From Candidatus Latescibacterota bacterium (GTDB taxonomy: Bacteria > Latescibacterota > UBA2968 > UBA8231): a stretch of DNA of 12,224 nt. Both the position numbers and the translations under genes were made by a program. Location: NCBI GenBank assembly GCA_022825185.1, contig JAJDYK010000269.1, positions 1-12,224 on the forward strand, in the 5' to 3' direction. This document shows positions 1 through 6,709 of this stretch, piece by piece. The notes beneath the pieces are model-generated. The model saw only the letters and a list, made by a program, of their open reading frames with translations, did not search any database and was not told the origin of the DNA. Numbering within the stretch: the first letter of the stretch is position 1; each line of letters opens with the position of its first letter.

Positions 1-1247
1 CCTGCGCCGCCGAGGGCGTGGTGATGCGCGGGGACGATTTCAACGCCGAGGTGCGCGCACTTGTCGCGGATGCACTGAATCTCGTCGTCGGTATCCGTGG
101 CAAAGGCATTGACCGCGACGACGACGGGCAGGCCGAAAAGGCGGATGTTTTCGATGTGTTTCTTGAGGTTTTCGACGCCCCTTTCAACCGCTCCGACATT
201 GGGTTTGGCGATGCTTTTGAGCGAGGCCCCGCCGTGAAATTTGAGCGCGCGCACCGTGGCCACCAACACCACGAGGTCCGGGGCTAGACCGCTCTGGCGG
301 CACTTGATGTTGGCGAATTTCTCCGCGCCCAAGTCCGCGCCAAAGCCAGCCTCGGTGATGGTGTATTCAGACAGGCGCGTGCTCAGGCGGGTGGCGGCGA
401 TGGAGTTGCAGCCGTGGGCGATATTGGCAAAAGGGCCGCCGTGAACTAACGCTGGGTTGCCCTCTAGGGTCTGCACCAAGTTGGGCTGGCAGGCGTCCTT
501 GAGCAGCACTGCCATGGCACCGTGGACCGCTAGGTCCGCAGCGCGAACGGTCTCGCGGGAGCGGGTCTGGGCGACGACTATCCGGCCGAGCCGCTCCTTG
601 AGTTCAGCCCGCGATTCGGACAAGCAGAGGATGGCCATGACCTCCGAGGCCACGGCAATGTCGAACCCCGATTGGCGCGGAAAGGAGTTGGCGGTCCCCC
701 CTAGCCCAATGACGATATCGCGCAGTGCCCGGTCGTTTATGTCGAGGACGCGGTTCCAGACGATGCGGCGGTGATCAATGCGGCGCATATTGCCGTGGTG
801 GATGTAGTTGTCGAGGGCCGCGGCGAGTAGGTTGTGCGCGGTGGAGACCGCGTGGATGTCGCCGGTGAAGTGCAGGTTGATGTCCTCCATCGGCGCTACC
901 TGAGCATAGCCGCCGCCCGCGCCGCCGCCCTTCAGGCCAAAGCAAGGCCCCAGCGAAGGCTCGCGCAGACAGACGGTGGTGCGTTTGCCAAGGCGGTTAA
1001 GCGCGTCGCCGAGGCCGATGGTGGTAGTGGTTTTGCCCTCGCCCGCCGGAGTCGGGTTGATGGCCGAGACGAGAACCAGCTTGCCGGTAGTAGGTGCATC
1101 TTCGAGCTGCTGGCAGAACTCCTGCGAGATCTTGGCCTTGACGCGGCCGTAGTGTTCGAGGTGTTCGGAGCCGATCCCGAGTTGGGCGGCCACGTCGTCG
1201 ATGGGGCGGAGTGAGGTCTGACGAGCGATTTCGATATCGGGTAGCAA
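1..1247 (-). CDS. fhs: Formate-tetrahydrofolate ligase, 3'-truncated by window edge
   Basis: This enzyme makes 10-formyltetrahydrofolate from formate, ATP and tetrahydrofolate in the cytoplasm, feeding C1 units to purines and other pathways. The minus strand gives 415 codons with no stop or frameshift. Recognisable family segments are the N-terminal DIEIA and LRPIDDVA, the ATP-binding loop [38 protein letters not shown], and [13 protein letters not shown] near the left edge. The family is about 555 residues long, so roughly the last 140 are outside the window. No ATG fits the start. I chose TTG at 1247-1245 because AGGAG lies 6 nt upstream and the protein then begins just before the conserved DIEIA. 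It starts 14 nt after the dehydrogenase stop, so it is probably the last visible gene of the leftward operon. Confidence 0.95.
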   Translation of the reverse strand, partial: MLPDIEIARQTSLRPIDDVAAQLGIGSEHLEHYGRVKAKISQEFCQQLEDAPTTGKLVLVSAINPTPAGEGKTTTTIGLGDALNRLGKRTTVCLREPSLGPCFGLKGGGAGGGYAQVAPMEDINLHFTGDIHAVSTAHNLLAAALDNYIHHGNMRRIDHRRIVWNRVLDINDRALRDIVIGLGGTANSFPRQSGFDIAVASEVMAILCLSESRAELKERLGRIVVAQTRSRETVRAADLAVHGAMAVLLKDACQPNLVQTLEGNPALVHGGPFANIAHGCNSIAATRLSTRLSEYTITEAGFGADLGAEKFANIKCRQSGLAPDLVVLVATVRALKFHGGASLKSIAKPNVGAVERGVENLKKHIENIRLFGLPVVVAVNAFATDTDDEIQCIRDKCAHLGVEIVPAHHHALGGA

Positions 1248-1261
1248 AGTGAACTCCTGAT

Positions 1262-2080
1262 TTATACGCCGCAAAACGCGGAAAAGCCGCCGTCGATGGG
1301 CACGATGGCGCCGGTGACAAATGTGGCAGCGTCCGAAAAGAGCCACAGGGCCGCGCCTACTACTTCGTGCGGGTCGCCAAAGCGGGTCATGGGGACGTTT
1401 TTGAGAATGGTCTGGCCGCGATCGGTCAGTTCGCCGCTTGCTTCGTCGAGGAGCAGGAAGCGGTTTTGCGCGGTGATCATGAAGCCCGGGGCCACGGCAT
1501 TGACGCGGATTTTGGGCGCGTAGGTCGTGGCCATGTGTACGGCTAGCCAGCGAGTGAAACTGTCGGCGGCAGCCTTGCCATTGGAATACGCCAAGGCCCG
1601 CGACAGCGGCAACCCTCCGCCGATGGAGGTGATATTGACAACGGCTCCATCGCCTTTAGCGGCAAAGACGCGGCCCACGGCCTGCGAGGGCAGGACGGCG
1701 CTTAGATAGTTGAGATCCATCACCATCCTGACCGCCTCTGGATCAATATCAAAGAATTCCAGTTCCGGGGAAGTGGTGGTGTCCTTGTGGCTGCCGCCAG
1801 CGCCGTTGAGCAGGAAGTCGATGGTGCCAAAGTGCTCGATGGTCTCGGCGAGCGCGGCCTCGACGCTGTCTTTGTTGACGACGTTGCACTCGACGGGGAG
1901 GACCTTGTCGGGAAAGTCCTGATTGATCTCGTCGGCTTTGGCGCGGGCCGCCTCTGGAGAAATGTCCCAGATCGCCACCTCAGCGCCAGCTCGGGCGAGG
2001 CCGCGGGCGATCTCGCCGCCAATGGCACCGCCAGCGCCGGTCGCCACGGCCTTTTTGCCGTGGAAGTCAAAAGTAGTCAA
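1262..2080 (-). CDS. Short-chain dehydrogenase, D-mannonate oxidoreductase (fructuronate reductase) type
   Basis: A 272-aa classical short-chain dehydrogenase/reductase. Visible motifs are the nucleotide-binding TGAGGAIG (14-21), Asp39 after strand 2 (favours NAD(H)), NGAGG (92-96), Asn124, and the catalytic Ser152, Tyr165 and Lys169 (YSNGK). The segment around 207-215 (RFLLLDE) and the ending [13 protein letters not shown] resemble the Bacillus UxuB/YjmF-type D-mannonate oxidoreductases, which interconvert D-fructuronate and D-mannonate in hexuronate breakdown. The substrate assignment is by family resemblance only; another sugar acid or polyol is possible. The start is TTG at 2080, with AGGAGAGG about 8-10 nt upstream and no in-frame ATG nearby. 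It sits 88 nt downstream of the TIM-barrel gene and 14 nt upstream of fhs. Confidence 0.88.
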   Translation of the reverse strand: MTTFDFHGKKAVATGAGGAIGGEIARGLARAGAEVAIWDISPEAARAKADEINQDFPDKVLPVECNVVNKDSVEAALAETIEHFGTIDFLLNGAGGSHKDTTTSPELEFFDIDPEAVRMVMDLNYLSAVLPSQAVGRVFAAKGDGAVVNITSIGGGLPLSRALAYSNGKAAADSFTRWLAVHMATTYAPKIRVNAVAPGFMITAQNRFLLLDEASGELTDRGQTILKNVPMTRFGDPHEVVGAALWLFSDAATFVTGAIVPIDGGFSAFCGV

Positions 2081-2168
2081 GGTGATGCCTCTCCTTCTGT
2101 TAAAATTCAGTCGCTGAGCCGTGGGAGATCGTCAATGCAGGCAATGTCGAGGAAAAGGTGGGAGGTAC

Positions 2169-2999
2169 TCATCGTCGCCGCGCTGGAGAGCGGCCCTTGC
2201 TCAGCGCCGGTGCCAACGCCGCATAGCCGACTGCGCAGGATTCGTCGAAATCCATGGTGACAAACGTCTCTATCGCCAAGGCTTCGGCAAAGCCGATGTC
2301 CCGAAGCCCCTGCACGATGCGTGGATAGTCGAGGCTTCCACGACCGGGGATTTTGTGGTTCCAGTCGGGATAGGTGCCGATGTGGTCCTTGAGGTGGGCG
2401 TGCGCGATGCGCCCCTGCCACTGGTGGGCGACCGCGACCGGATCCAAGCCGAGGAGTGTCAGATAGCACGGATCGAAATTGATGCCAAAGGACGCGCTGC
2501 CGACTTCGTCGTGCAGCTCCAAGAAGCGCTCGGGGGTGTCGGTGAGCCAACCGGCCCACACGCCATCGACTGCCAACCGCACGTTGCGCGGCACTGCGTA
2601 GGCAAGCGCGTCTTGGAGATAGGCAACCACTCGCCGCCAAGCTGCGGCGCGCTGGGCGGCATCGTCCTTGGGACCGCCCATGTGGAAGACGACGAGCGGT
2701 GCGCCGACGTCCACAGCCAAATCGACCGACCCCTTGAGGTCGAGCGGTTCGTCGGTAAAAAGCGAATCGGCGAGATTGGCGTGGGTGATGACGGCTTCGA
2801 TGGTAAGGCCCAGCCGCTCGGCAATGCTCCGCGTCTGCGCGCGCAACTCGGGCGTCACCGAGCGCGGGTCTGCCGACGGCCCGTGGGTCCCCGAAATGTC
2901 GATGCCGTCGTAGCCAGTAGCGGCGATTTTTTCCAGTGCCGGTCCGAGCGGCATTTCAAGCCGGTCGGTGTAGCTGTAGGTGTAAAAGGCAAGGCGCAT
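2169..2999 (-). CDS. Sugar phosphate isomerase/epimerase-like TIM-barrel protein
   Basis: A 276-aa protein of the xylose-isomerase-like TIM-barrel (AP endonuclease 2) superfamily, whose members isomerise or epimerise sugars with a divalent metal. Likely metal or active-site positions are His106 (VVFHMGG), Asp145 (LAVDGVW, where most relatives have Glu), Asp176 (INFDPCY), His200/His202 (HAHLKDH) and Glu244 (AIETF). GRGSLDY at 219-225 is the usual substrate-loop motif. The natural N-terminus MRLAFYTYSY supports ATG at 2999, although no good Shine-Dalgarno precedes it. The C-terminal tail SKGRSPARRR is basic and probably disordered. It is the first gene of the leftward unit with the dehydrogenase and fhs, so a role in sugar-acid conversion is plausible. 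The exact substrate is unknown. Confidence 0.85.
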   Translation of the reverse strand: MRLAFYTYSYTDRLEMPLGPALEKIAATGYDGIDISGTHGPSADPRSVTPELRAQTRSIAERLGLTIEAVITHANLADSLFTDEPLDLKGSVDLAVDVGAPLVVFHMGGPKDDAAQRAAAWRRVVAYLQDALAYAVPRNVRLAVDGVWAGWLTDTPERFLELHDEVGSASFGINFDPCYLTLLGLDPVAVAHQWQGRIAHAHLKDHIGTYPDWNHKIPGRGSLDYPRIVQGLRDIGFAEALAIETFVTMDFDESCAVGYAALAPALSKGRSPARRR

Positions 3000-3038
3000 G
3001 GCTCAAATTAAATTGCTGAATATCGACGTACATGGGAG

Positions 3039-3062
3039 GCTTCTTCCTTGGTCGGAGGAAGC
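3039..3062. promoter_or_regulatory. Hairpin in the divergent intergenic region
   Basis: GCTTCTTCC (3039-3047) pairs with GGAGGAAGC (3054-3062) across a 6-nt loop: 9 pairs, one of them a G-U pair on the + strand. It would lie in the 5' leader of the leftward transcript if the promoter at 3077-3105 is used. It could be an mRNA-stabilising stem or an operator. There is no T-run on either side, so it does not look like a terminator. Confidence 0.5.
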
Positions 3063-3076
3063 AAAGCGCACATCTT

Positions 3077-3105
3077 ATTCTAGTTAATCAGACCCTTTTT
3101 AGCAA
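3077..3105 (-). promoter_or_regulatory. Putative sigma-70-type promoter for the TIM-barrel/SDR/fhs unit
   Basis: On the minus strand, TTGCTA (3105-3100) is separated by 17 nt from TAGAAT (3082-3077), matching 4/6 and 5/6 of the consensus boxes. Transcription would begin near 3070, leaving a leader of about 70 nt that contains the 3039-3062 hairpin. Confidence 0.45.
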
Positions 3106-3127
3106 TTTTACGTAGAGGAGATACGTC

Positions 3128-4210
3128 ATGGCACAACCGTTGGGCAAAGCCTATGAACAGATCGCGGCGACGCAGCCACGCGGAACGTATCGCGGCGCAG
3201 TGGTCGGCTGCGGGCGGATGGGCAGCACCATTGACGATGAGCACATTGGGATGCCGCACTATCCGTGGCCGTGGGCACACGCCCCGGCGATGATCGAAGC
3301 GCGGGGCATTGAGCTGATCGGCGCGGCCGACGTGGACCGAGCCAAGTTGGACGACTTTGCCCAGCGTTGGGGCGTAGAAGCCCTGTACGAAGACTACCGC
3401 GAGTTGGTCGCCCAAGAGCGGCCCGACGTGGTAGCGGTGACGACGCGGCCCGACGAGCGAGCCGAGGTGGTCATCGGCCTAGCCGAGGCCGGGGTGCGAG
3501 CGATTTTTGCCACCAAGCCGATGTGTCGCACCTTGGCCGAGGCCGATGCCATGATTGCGGCGTGCAAGGCAAATGGAACCATTCTATCGATCGCCTGCCA
3601 TCTCAACTGGTACAACTGGTACACCAATGCGCGGCAAGCCATAGCTGACGGGGCGATTGGCCGGTTGCGCTCCATGGTCTGCCACAGCCCACACAGCTTG
3701 TCGAATCTGCAAAGCCATACGCTGGCCTTGTTTCGGCTGTTTGCCGGAGCGCCGGCCGAGTGGGTGGTGGGCGAGATGGACGATAAGGAGCAGGCCGCGG
3801 CCGACCGGGATTTATCCGGCTCGGGCTACATTGCCTATGCCAATGGAGTGCGCGGCTTTTTGAATTCCCGCGCCGACCGCTCGGGGCATGGGTGGACCTT
3901 GGAGTTTATCGGCGAGCGCGGGATGATCGTCTCGCGCAACGCCCACGCGCAATTCGAGTTGTGGGGGGCGCACCCGGAGACTGGCGAGCCGATCCAGCGG
4001 CCATTTCCCAACCCGTGGCACCCGCGCTCGTCCATGGTCGATGCGATCGAGGGCGTCTGTCGGGCGATTGAGGAGGGGGAAGAGCGGATTTGCCCAGGGG
4101 AATTTGGGCGCGAGGCTTTGGAGATCGCCATTGGCTTGCGCGAGTCGCATCGGCAGGGCAATGGGCGGGTGGACTTGCCGCTGGCGGATCGGGCGTTGCG
4201 AATGGGCTAG
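3128..4210 (+). CDS. Gfo/Idh/MocA-family oxidoreductase
   Basis: A 360-aa NAD(P)-dependent dehydrogenase of the glucose-fructose oxidoreductase/inositol dehydrogenase family. The N-terminal Rossmann fold shows VVGCGRMG (25-32) and AADVD (66-70). The usual EKP motif appears as TKP (129-131), keeping the Lys that contacts the cofactor and substrate but replacing the Glu. CHLNWYNWYTNARQAIADGAIG (157-178) begins the C-terminal sheet domain. Family members oxidise or reduce a sugar, inositol or sugar-acid hydroxyl. The substrate cannot be read from the sequence. ATG at 3128 is preceded by AGAGGAG at 7 nt spacing. It is transcribed away from the TIM-barrel/SDR/fhs unit and probably belongs to the same sugar pathway. 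The hairpin at 4256-4298 lies 45 nt after its stop. Confidence 0.88.
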   Translation: MAQPLGKAYEQIAATQPRGTYRGAVVGCGRMGSTIDDEHIGMPHYPWPWAHAPAMIEARGIELIGAADVDRAKLDDFAQRWGVEALYEDYRELVAQERPDVVAVTTRPDERAEVVIGLAEAGVRAIFATKPMCRTLAEADAMIAACKANGTILSIACHLNWYNWYTNARQAIADGAIGRLRSMVCHSPHSLSNLQSHTLALFRLFAGAPAEWVVGEMDDKEQAAADRDLSGSGYIAYANGVRGFLNSRADRSGHGWTLEFIGERGMIVSRNAHAQFELWGAHPETGEPIQRPFPNPWHPRSSMVDAIEGVCRAIEEGEERICPGEFGREALEIAIGLRESHRQGNGRVDLPLADRALRMG

Positions 4211-4255
4211 TAGACCGTCCCAAGGGAATTATATACAATAGTGCCCAACCTGTAG

Positions 4256-4298
4256 GCAAAAGCCCCCGGACTCTGATATGGAGCCAAGGGGCTTTTGC
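4256..4298. terminator. Long hairpin between convergent genes, probable bidirectional terminator
   Basis: GCAAAAGCCCC (4256-4266) pairs perfectly with GGGGCTTTTGC (4288-4298): 11 bp with a 21-nt loop that itself has CTC/GAG pairing. It lies between the stops of the rightward oxidoreductase gene and the leftward DUF7689-like gene, at the left border of the AT-richer island. The following T-run is weak. The rest of the gap to 4410 shows only a 6-bp inverted repeat, TAGCTC/GAGCTA, at 4324-4329 and 4342-4347. Confidence 0.7.
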
Positions 4299-4410
4299 AG
4301 ATATTATTTAGGGGCCCTCTGTTTAGCTCTGAAGCATTTAGGAGCTATCTCTAAATATCACCAACCCCACACCTATATAAATAACGTATTCGGAGTTTAT
4401 GAGATGACTT

Positions 4411-4854
4411 CTACTGGATTGACTTAACTCGCCTCATAAACTGGACTGGGGTTCCGTAAAGTAATCCGCTCACATCCTCTACTGCCCTATGTGCAATATC
4501 CTCTAGGGCTCCGAGCTTGCTTGTCCACCATCCGTTTTCCAATTGCCTCGCCATATGTGTAGGTGTGCCGTTTTGGACGAAGATAGCTACCTTTTCGTAA
4601 TCTTTTTCTAAATCCCCATCTTGACATTTTTCATATCCGAGCGTGGCAAACGCAGATATATATGCTGCTACGGTATTTTGTCTGGGAGCATTAGAAGGCC
4701 AAAAACACCCCTTTTCAGGCGACCACCACTCAGATGTAGACTCAGCCGCCCATGCTATGCAATTATAATTTTCATCATGTCGACTCGTTATAAAACAGTT
4801 ACTAGAATTAAGATTTGGGAAAGCCTCGAATAGTCGATTCTGATTACCTAACAT
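4411..4854 (-). CDS. DUF7689-like protein, possible papain-fold protein
   Basis: A 147-aa protein. The blocks YNCIAWAAE (30-38), PRQNTVAAYISAF (57-69), LGYEKC (72-77), EKVAIFVQNGTPTHMARQL (87-105) and WWTSKLGALEDIAH (109-122) match what I remember of the uncharacterised DUF7689 family. A Cys at the start of a helix (Cys32) followed by a His in a strand (His100), with a further Asp/His near 119-122, resembles the layout of NlpC/CHAP-type papain folds. That fold is my inference, not an established assignment. There is no signal peptide or membrane segment. Its ATG overlaps the end of the upstream gene by 11 nt, implying translational coupling, and only a weak AGAGAAG precedes it. Its biological role is unknown to me. 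Confidence 0.8.
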   Translation of the reverse strand: MLGNQNRLFEAFPNLNSSNCFITSRHDENYNCIAWAAESTSEWWSPEKGCFWPSNAPRQNTVAAYISAFATLGYEKCQDGDLEKDYEKVAIFVQNGTPTHMARQLENGWWTSKLGALEDIAHRAVEDVSGLLYGTPVQFMRRVKSIQ

Positions 4855-5314
4855 TCTTCTCTTTTGCCCATGAAAGCCACGCCTGAGCTATCTTAGCCCT
4901 ATCGCCATACATATCTTCTGTAACCGGATCTTCGCCAGTTATAGCCTCAAGAGCGGGAAGCCAAAAGGCGGGATTAGTATCCCCATCTTTAAATAGATCC
5001 AATATCTGTGGGACCGCTTCTTCTCCCATACTGATAATCTTCTGATACGAAGGGCAACTGGCCATTTCTGAGATTAAAGACATGGCTCCCCTCTCTATAT
5101 GCCACTGTTTTACTAGCTGCATAAATAAAAATTCTGAAGATTCTGTCAATCTTACATCAGTGATAACAGGAGCACTATTAGGCATAAAACTTGAGGAAAT
5201 CTCTTTAGGATCGCTGTCATCCCAACTATAGACGATGACGATAGGGTGGAGGTGCCCAGGCCACCTAAATTGACTGTCACTAGTATAAGAAGCGGGAGTA
5301 AGAACAGCTTCCAT
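4844..5314 (-). CDS. Uncharacterised protein, middle gene of the DUF7689 unit
   Basis: A 156-aa soluble protein I cannot name. The C-terminal half (about 60-156) is helical and looks conserved: LVKQWHIERG (67-76), SEMASCPSYQKIISMGEEAVPQIL (81-104), WLPALEAITGEDPVTEDMYGD (118-138) and AQAWLSWAKEK (143-153). The MG.EAVP.IL..F ... PALEAITGE pattern recalls a single HEAT-type helical pair. Residues 1-58 are less regular. From memory, this domain often stands beside DUF7689 genes, but I cannot verify that here. It starts 2 nt after the upstream stop and overlaps the downstream gene by 11 nt, so the three genes are very likely one transcript. The Shine-Dalgarno is poor, fitting coupled translation. 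Confidence 0.75.
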   Translation of the reverse strand: MEAVLTPASYTSDSQFRWPGHLHPIVIVYSWDDSDPKEISSSFMPNSAPVITDVRLTESSEFLFMQLVKQWHIERGAMSLISEMASCPSYQKIISMGEEAVPQILDLFKDGDTNPAFWLPALEAITGEDPVTEDMYGDRAKIAQAWLSWAKEKNVR

Positions 5315-5316
5315 CT

Positions 5317-5580
5317 TTACTGACTCTTTCTTTTGAGTTCCGCTGGTGCTTCGGAGACTAATACTAAATTTTGGCTCCTGACGACATAAATTGGATTACC
5401 TTCAGGATCCCACTGTTCAACCAAGCGAGTAACCTGAAGTACGCTCGGCTTAACCCTTAGTATTGTCCCGTCCTCAAGCCTCAATTCACTAAACCGCTCT
5501 GTCGATTCGCTTATGTCAACATCTCTACCCTCGACATTTCTGCCGAAAGCATCTTGCACCGTTCTAGAACGTTCCGCCAT
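5317..5580 (-). CDS. Small uncharacterised protein, paralogue of the protein at 6228-6479
   Basis: An 87-aa protein, first gene of the DUF7689 unit. Its core (about 34-84) holds LEDGTIL (35-41), KP (44-45), QWDPEGNPIY (56-65) and ELKRK near the end. The 83-aa protein encoded divergently at 6228 has the same blocks in the same order and spacing, so the two are paralogues. The alternation of short hydrophobic strands and turns suggests a small all-beta domain. That is inference. No enzyme motif, signal peptide or membrane segment is visible. ATG at 5580 directly follows AAGGAG, which is too close to be ideal, with GAGG about 10 nt upstream. A promoter is visible at 5613-5640. I do not recognise a function. 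Confidence 0.8.
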   Translation of the reverse strand: MAERSRTVQDAFGRNVEGRDVDISESTERFSELRLEDGTILRVKPSVLQVTRLVEQWDPEGNPIYVVRSQNLVLVSEAPAELKRKSQ

Positions 5581-5612
5581 CTCCTTGTTTCCTCTCTTAA
5601 GGGTGATCGTTT

Positions 5613-5640
5613 ATGATACACAAGAAAAGCCCTCCGTCAA
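5613..5640 (-). promoter_or_regulatory. Sigma-70-type promoter for the DUF7689 three-gene unit
   Basis: On the minus strand TTGACG (5640-5635), a 16-nt spacer, then TATCAT (5618-5613). Transcription would start near 5606, giving a leader of about 25 nt before the ATG at 5580. Confidence 0.6.
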
Positions 5641-5956
5641 AGTGCCCACCTGTGCAGCCCAGATAGACCAACAATTTTTTAGGAATTATATGCCTAAGTG
5701 CCCAAAACGCCCATTAAGGACCTTCACTTTTCGGCATTCTTCTAGTATAACCTATTGTAAGATATAGTCTTTACACTAAAGAGTAGGTGATGGGAATACT
5801 ATGCTCGGGGATCTATAAACGATGGTCTCCCAAGCGCCTAAGAGCGCCATAAGGCTTTGGGCCTCAATCTTCATAACTATATGTTAGGGAATAAGTTACC
5901 CAATGTCAAAATAAAAACAAAGCTCGATTGGACAAGTTAATGGATTTCATTTAAAT
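5641..5956. other. AT-rich non-coding region between the two divergent small-protein units
   Basis: No convincing coding frame. A 9-nt direct repeat AAGTGCCCA occurs at 5640-5648 and 5696-5704. The stretch 5807-5862 could fold on the + strand: a GGGGA/TCTCC pairing is followed by CCCAAGC pairing with GCTTTGGG with one bulged base, enclosing smaller stems such as GCGC/GCGC. I cannot identify it as a known RNA. Confidence 0.4.
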
Positions 5957-5962
5957 TATAAT
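5957..5962 (+). promoter_or_regulatory. Probable -10 box for the rightward small-protein unit
   Basis: A perfect TATAAT at 5957-5962 in an AT-rich setting. The -35 is unclear: TTGGAC at 5928 is too far (23 nt) and AGTTAA at 5935-5940 is poor. A start near 5969 would put the GCCGGA hairpin at the very 5' end of the RNA. Confidence 0.4.
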
Positions 5963-5966
5963 AATT

Positions 5967-6018
5967 GCCGGAAAGTCCGGCGGGGCGCTCGAGGGCCTCC
6001 AGCCTACTCCAGCGCCTC
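5967..6018 (+). promoter_or_regulatory. Two consecutive GC-rich hairpins in the 5' leader
   Basis: GCCGGA (5967-5972) pairs with TCCGGC (5976-5981) around AAG. GGGGCGCT (5982-5989) pairs with AGCGCCTC (6011-6018), 8 pairs with one G-U. They are strikingly GC-rich within an AT-rich region and lie between the TATAAT box and the 33-residue ORF, consistent with a structured leader. Confidence 0.5.
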
Positions 6019-6048
6019 TATTCTCACACTACCAAAAGGACAAATAAC

Positions 6049-6150
6049 GTGAGAAATGCTAAACGAGAGTCTAAGCCCGGACCCAAAACAGTCCACGTAA
6101 AGGCCCATGTCCGTAGTAAGCCGAAGCCCGGACGTAAAAGCTGTAAGTAG
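6049..6150 (+). CDS. 33-residue Lys/Arg/Pro-rich peptide
   Basis: A short basic peptide starting at GTG 6049, with AAAAGGA 8 nt upstream. It contains two near-identical KPGPK/KPKPGRK motifs around a central VHVKAHVR segment and ends KSCK. The frame stays open upstream to 5965, but the Shine-Dalgarno and the change to a clearly basic composition favour the GTG. Very small KPGPK...H.RS-type peptides occur in other bacteria as hypothetical proteins. This is from memory, and no function is known to me. The charge suggests nucleic-acid or ribosome binding, which is inference. It is 77 nt upstream of the 83-aa paralogue gene, in the same direction, with a hairpin between them. Confidence 0.6.
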   Translation: MRNAKRESKPGPKTVHVKAHVRSKPKPGRKSCK

Positions 6151-6159
6151 TTTTGCCAC

Positions 6160-6192
6160 GGACGGTCCAGATGCTTTCCGTCTGGGCTGTCT
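6160..6192 (+). promoter_or_regulatory. Strand-specific RNA hairpin between the two rightward small genes
   Basis: Arms 6160-6173 and 6179-6192 form 14 continuous pairs around the loop CTTTC. Four are G-U pairs that work only in + strand RNA, since in the opposite strand they become C-A mismatches. No T-run follows, so it is more likely a processing, stabilising or attenuation element than a terminator. Confidence 0.55.
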
Positions 6193-6227
6193 AAAAACCA
6201 TCATCAATTTAAACAAAAAGGAATACG

Positions 6228-6479
6228 ATGGCCGAACTTAGATTTAACCCACAAGGCAAGAAGGCAAACGTACCCATCCGCCATACCATTGAAAGGTATA
6301 TAGAAATTCATTTGGAAGACGGGACGATTTTGAATTTTAAACCAACGATTACGCGGGTTGATCGTTATGTAGATCAGTGGGATCATGAGGGTAATCCGAT
6401 TTATATGATTCATAATGGTCCGAATGTAGTTGGTGTTCAGCATGTTCCGGGAGACATGAAAAGGAGGAAGGATAAATAG
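6228..6479 (+). CDS. Small uncharacterised protein, paralogue of the protein at 5317-5580
   Basis: An 83-aa protein with LEDGTIL (29-35), KP (38-39), QWDHEGNPIY (50-59) and a basic tail MKRRKDK. These align block for block with the 87-aa protein of the DUF7689 unit, while the first 18 residues differ. ATG at 6228 has AAAAAGGA 5 nt upstream, a good ribosome-binding site. It is AT-rich in codon use compared with the flanking metabolic genes, like the rest of this island. The pair points to local duplication and inversion, or to two interacting versions of one module. Function unknown. Confidence 0.8.
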   Translation: MAELRFNPQGKKANVPIRHTIERYIEIHLEDGTILNFKPTITRVDRYVDQWDHEGNPIYMIHNGPNVVGVQHVPGDMKRRKDK

Positions 6480-6547
6480 ATCCCATACATAGTATTACTT
6501 ATAACAATCAATTCATCGACGGTCGCATTCATTTCATTCCTCCTTTT
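6459..6547. repeat. 11-bp inverted repeat around the 3' end of the 83-aa gene
   Basis: AAAAGGAGGAA at 6459-6469 and its exact reverse complement at 6537-6547, 67 nt apart. Both copies look like strong Shine-Dalgarno sequences, one on each strand. The minus-strand copy is followed at 6 nt by an ATG at 6532 that opens a 31-codon hydrophobic frame (see findings). Confidence 0.5.
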
Positions 6548-6616
6548 AAGATGGGGCTTTGGACAACGTTTGCGGTCTTTCTACAAACTAAAGTCAGTAG
6601 GCATATAAATCCTAAA

Positions 6617-6651
6617 ACAAGGCCGTCCAAGCAGATGTTGGACGGCCTTGT
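6617..6651 (-). terminator. Strong intrinsic terminator of the GMC/secreted-protein unit
   Basis: A perfect 14-bp stem: ACAAGGCCGTCCAA (6617-6630) pairs with 6638-6651 around GCAGATG. Read on the minus strand it is followed by TTTT, as expected for a rho-independent terminator of the leftward genes. It also marks the right border of the AT-richer island. Confidence 0.85.
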
Positions 6652-6709
6652 GTCGTATCGCACCTAGTTACCGTAGGGTATTCCCTATTTCTTTCTTCCC
6701 TACTTCTTT

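Noticed and set aside
2121..3011. A 296-aa plus-strand open frame
   Set aside because: It is antisense to the TIM-barrel gene, whose family motifs are clear.
5513..5767. An 84-aa plus-strand open frame
   Set aside because: It is partly antisense to the 87-aa gene and runs through its promoter region, with no ribosome-binding site or family resemblance.
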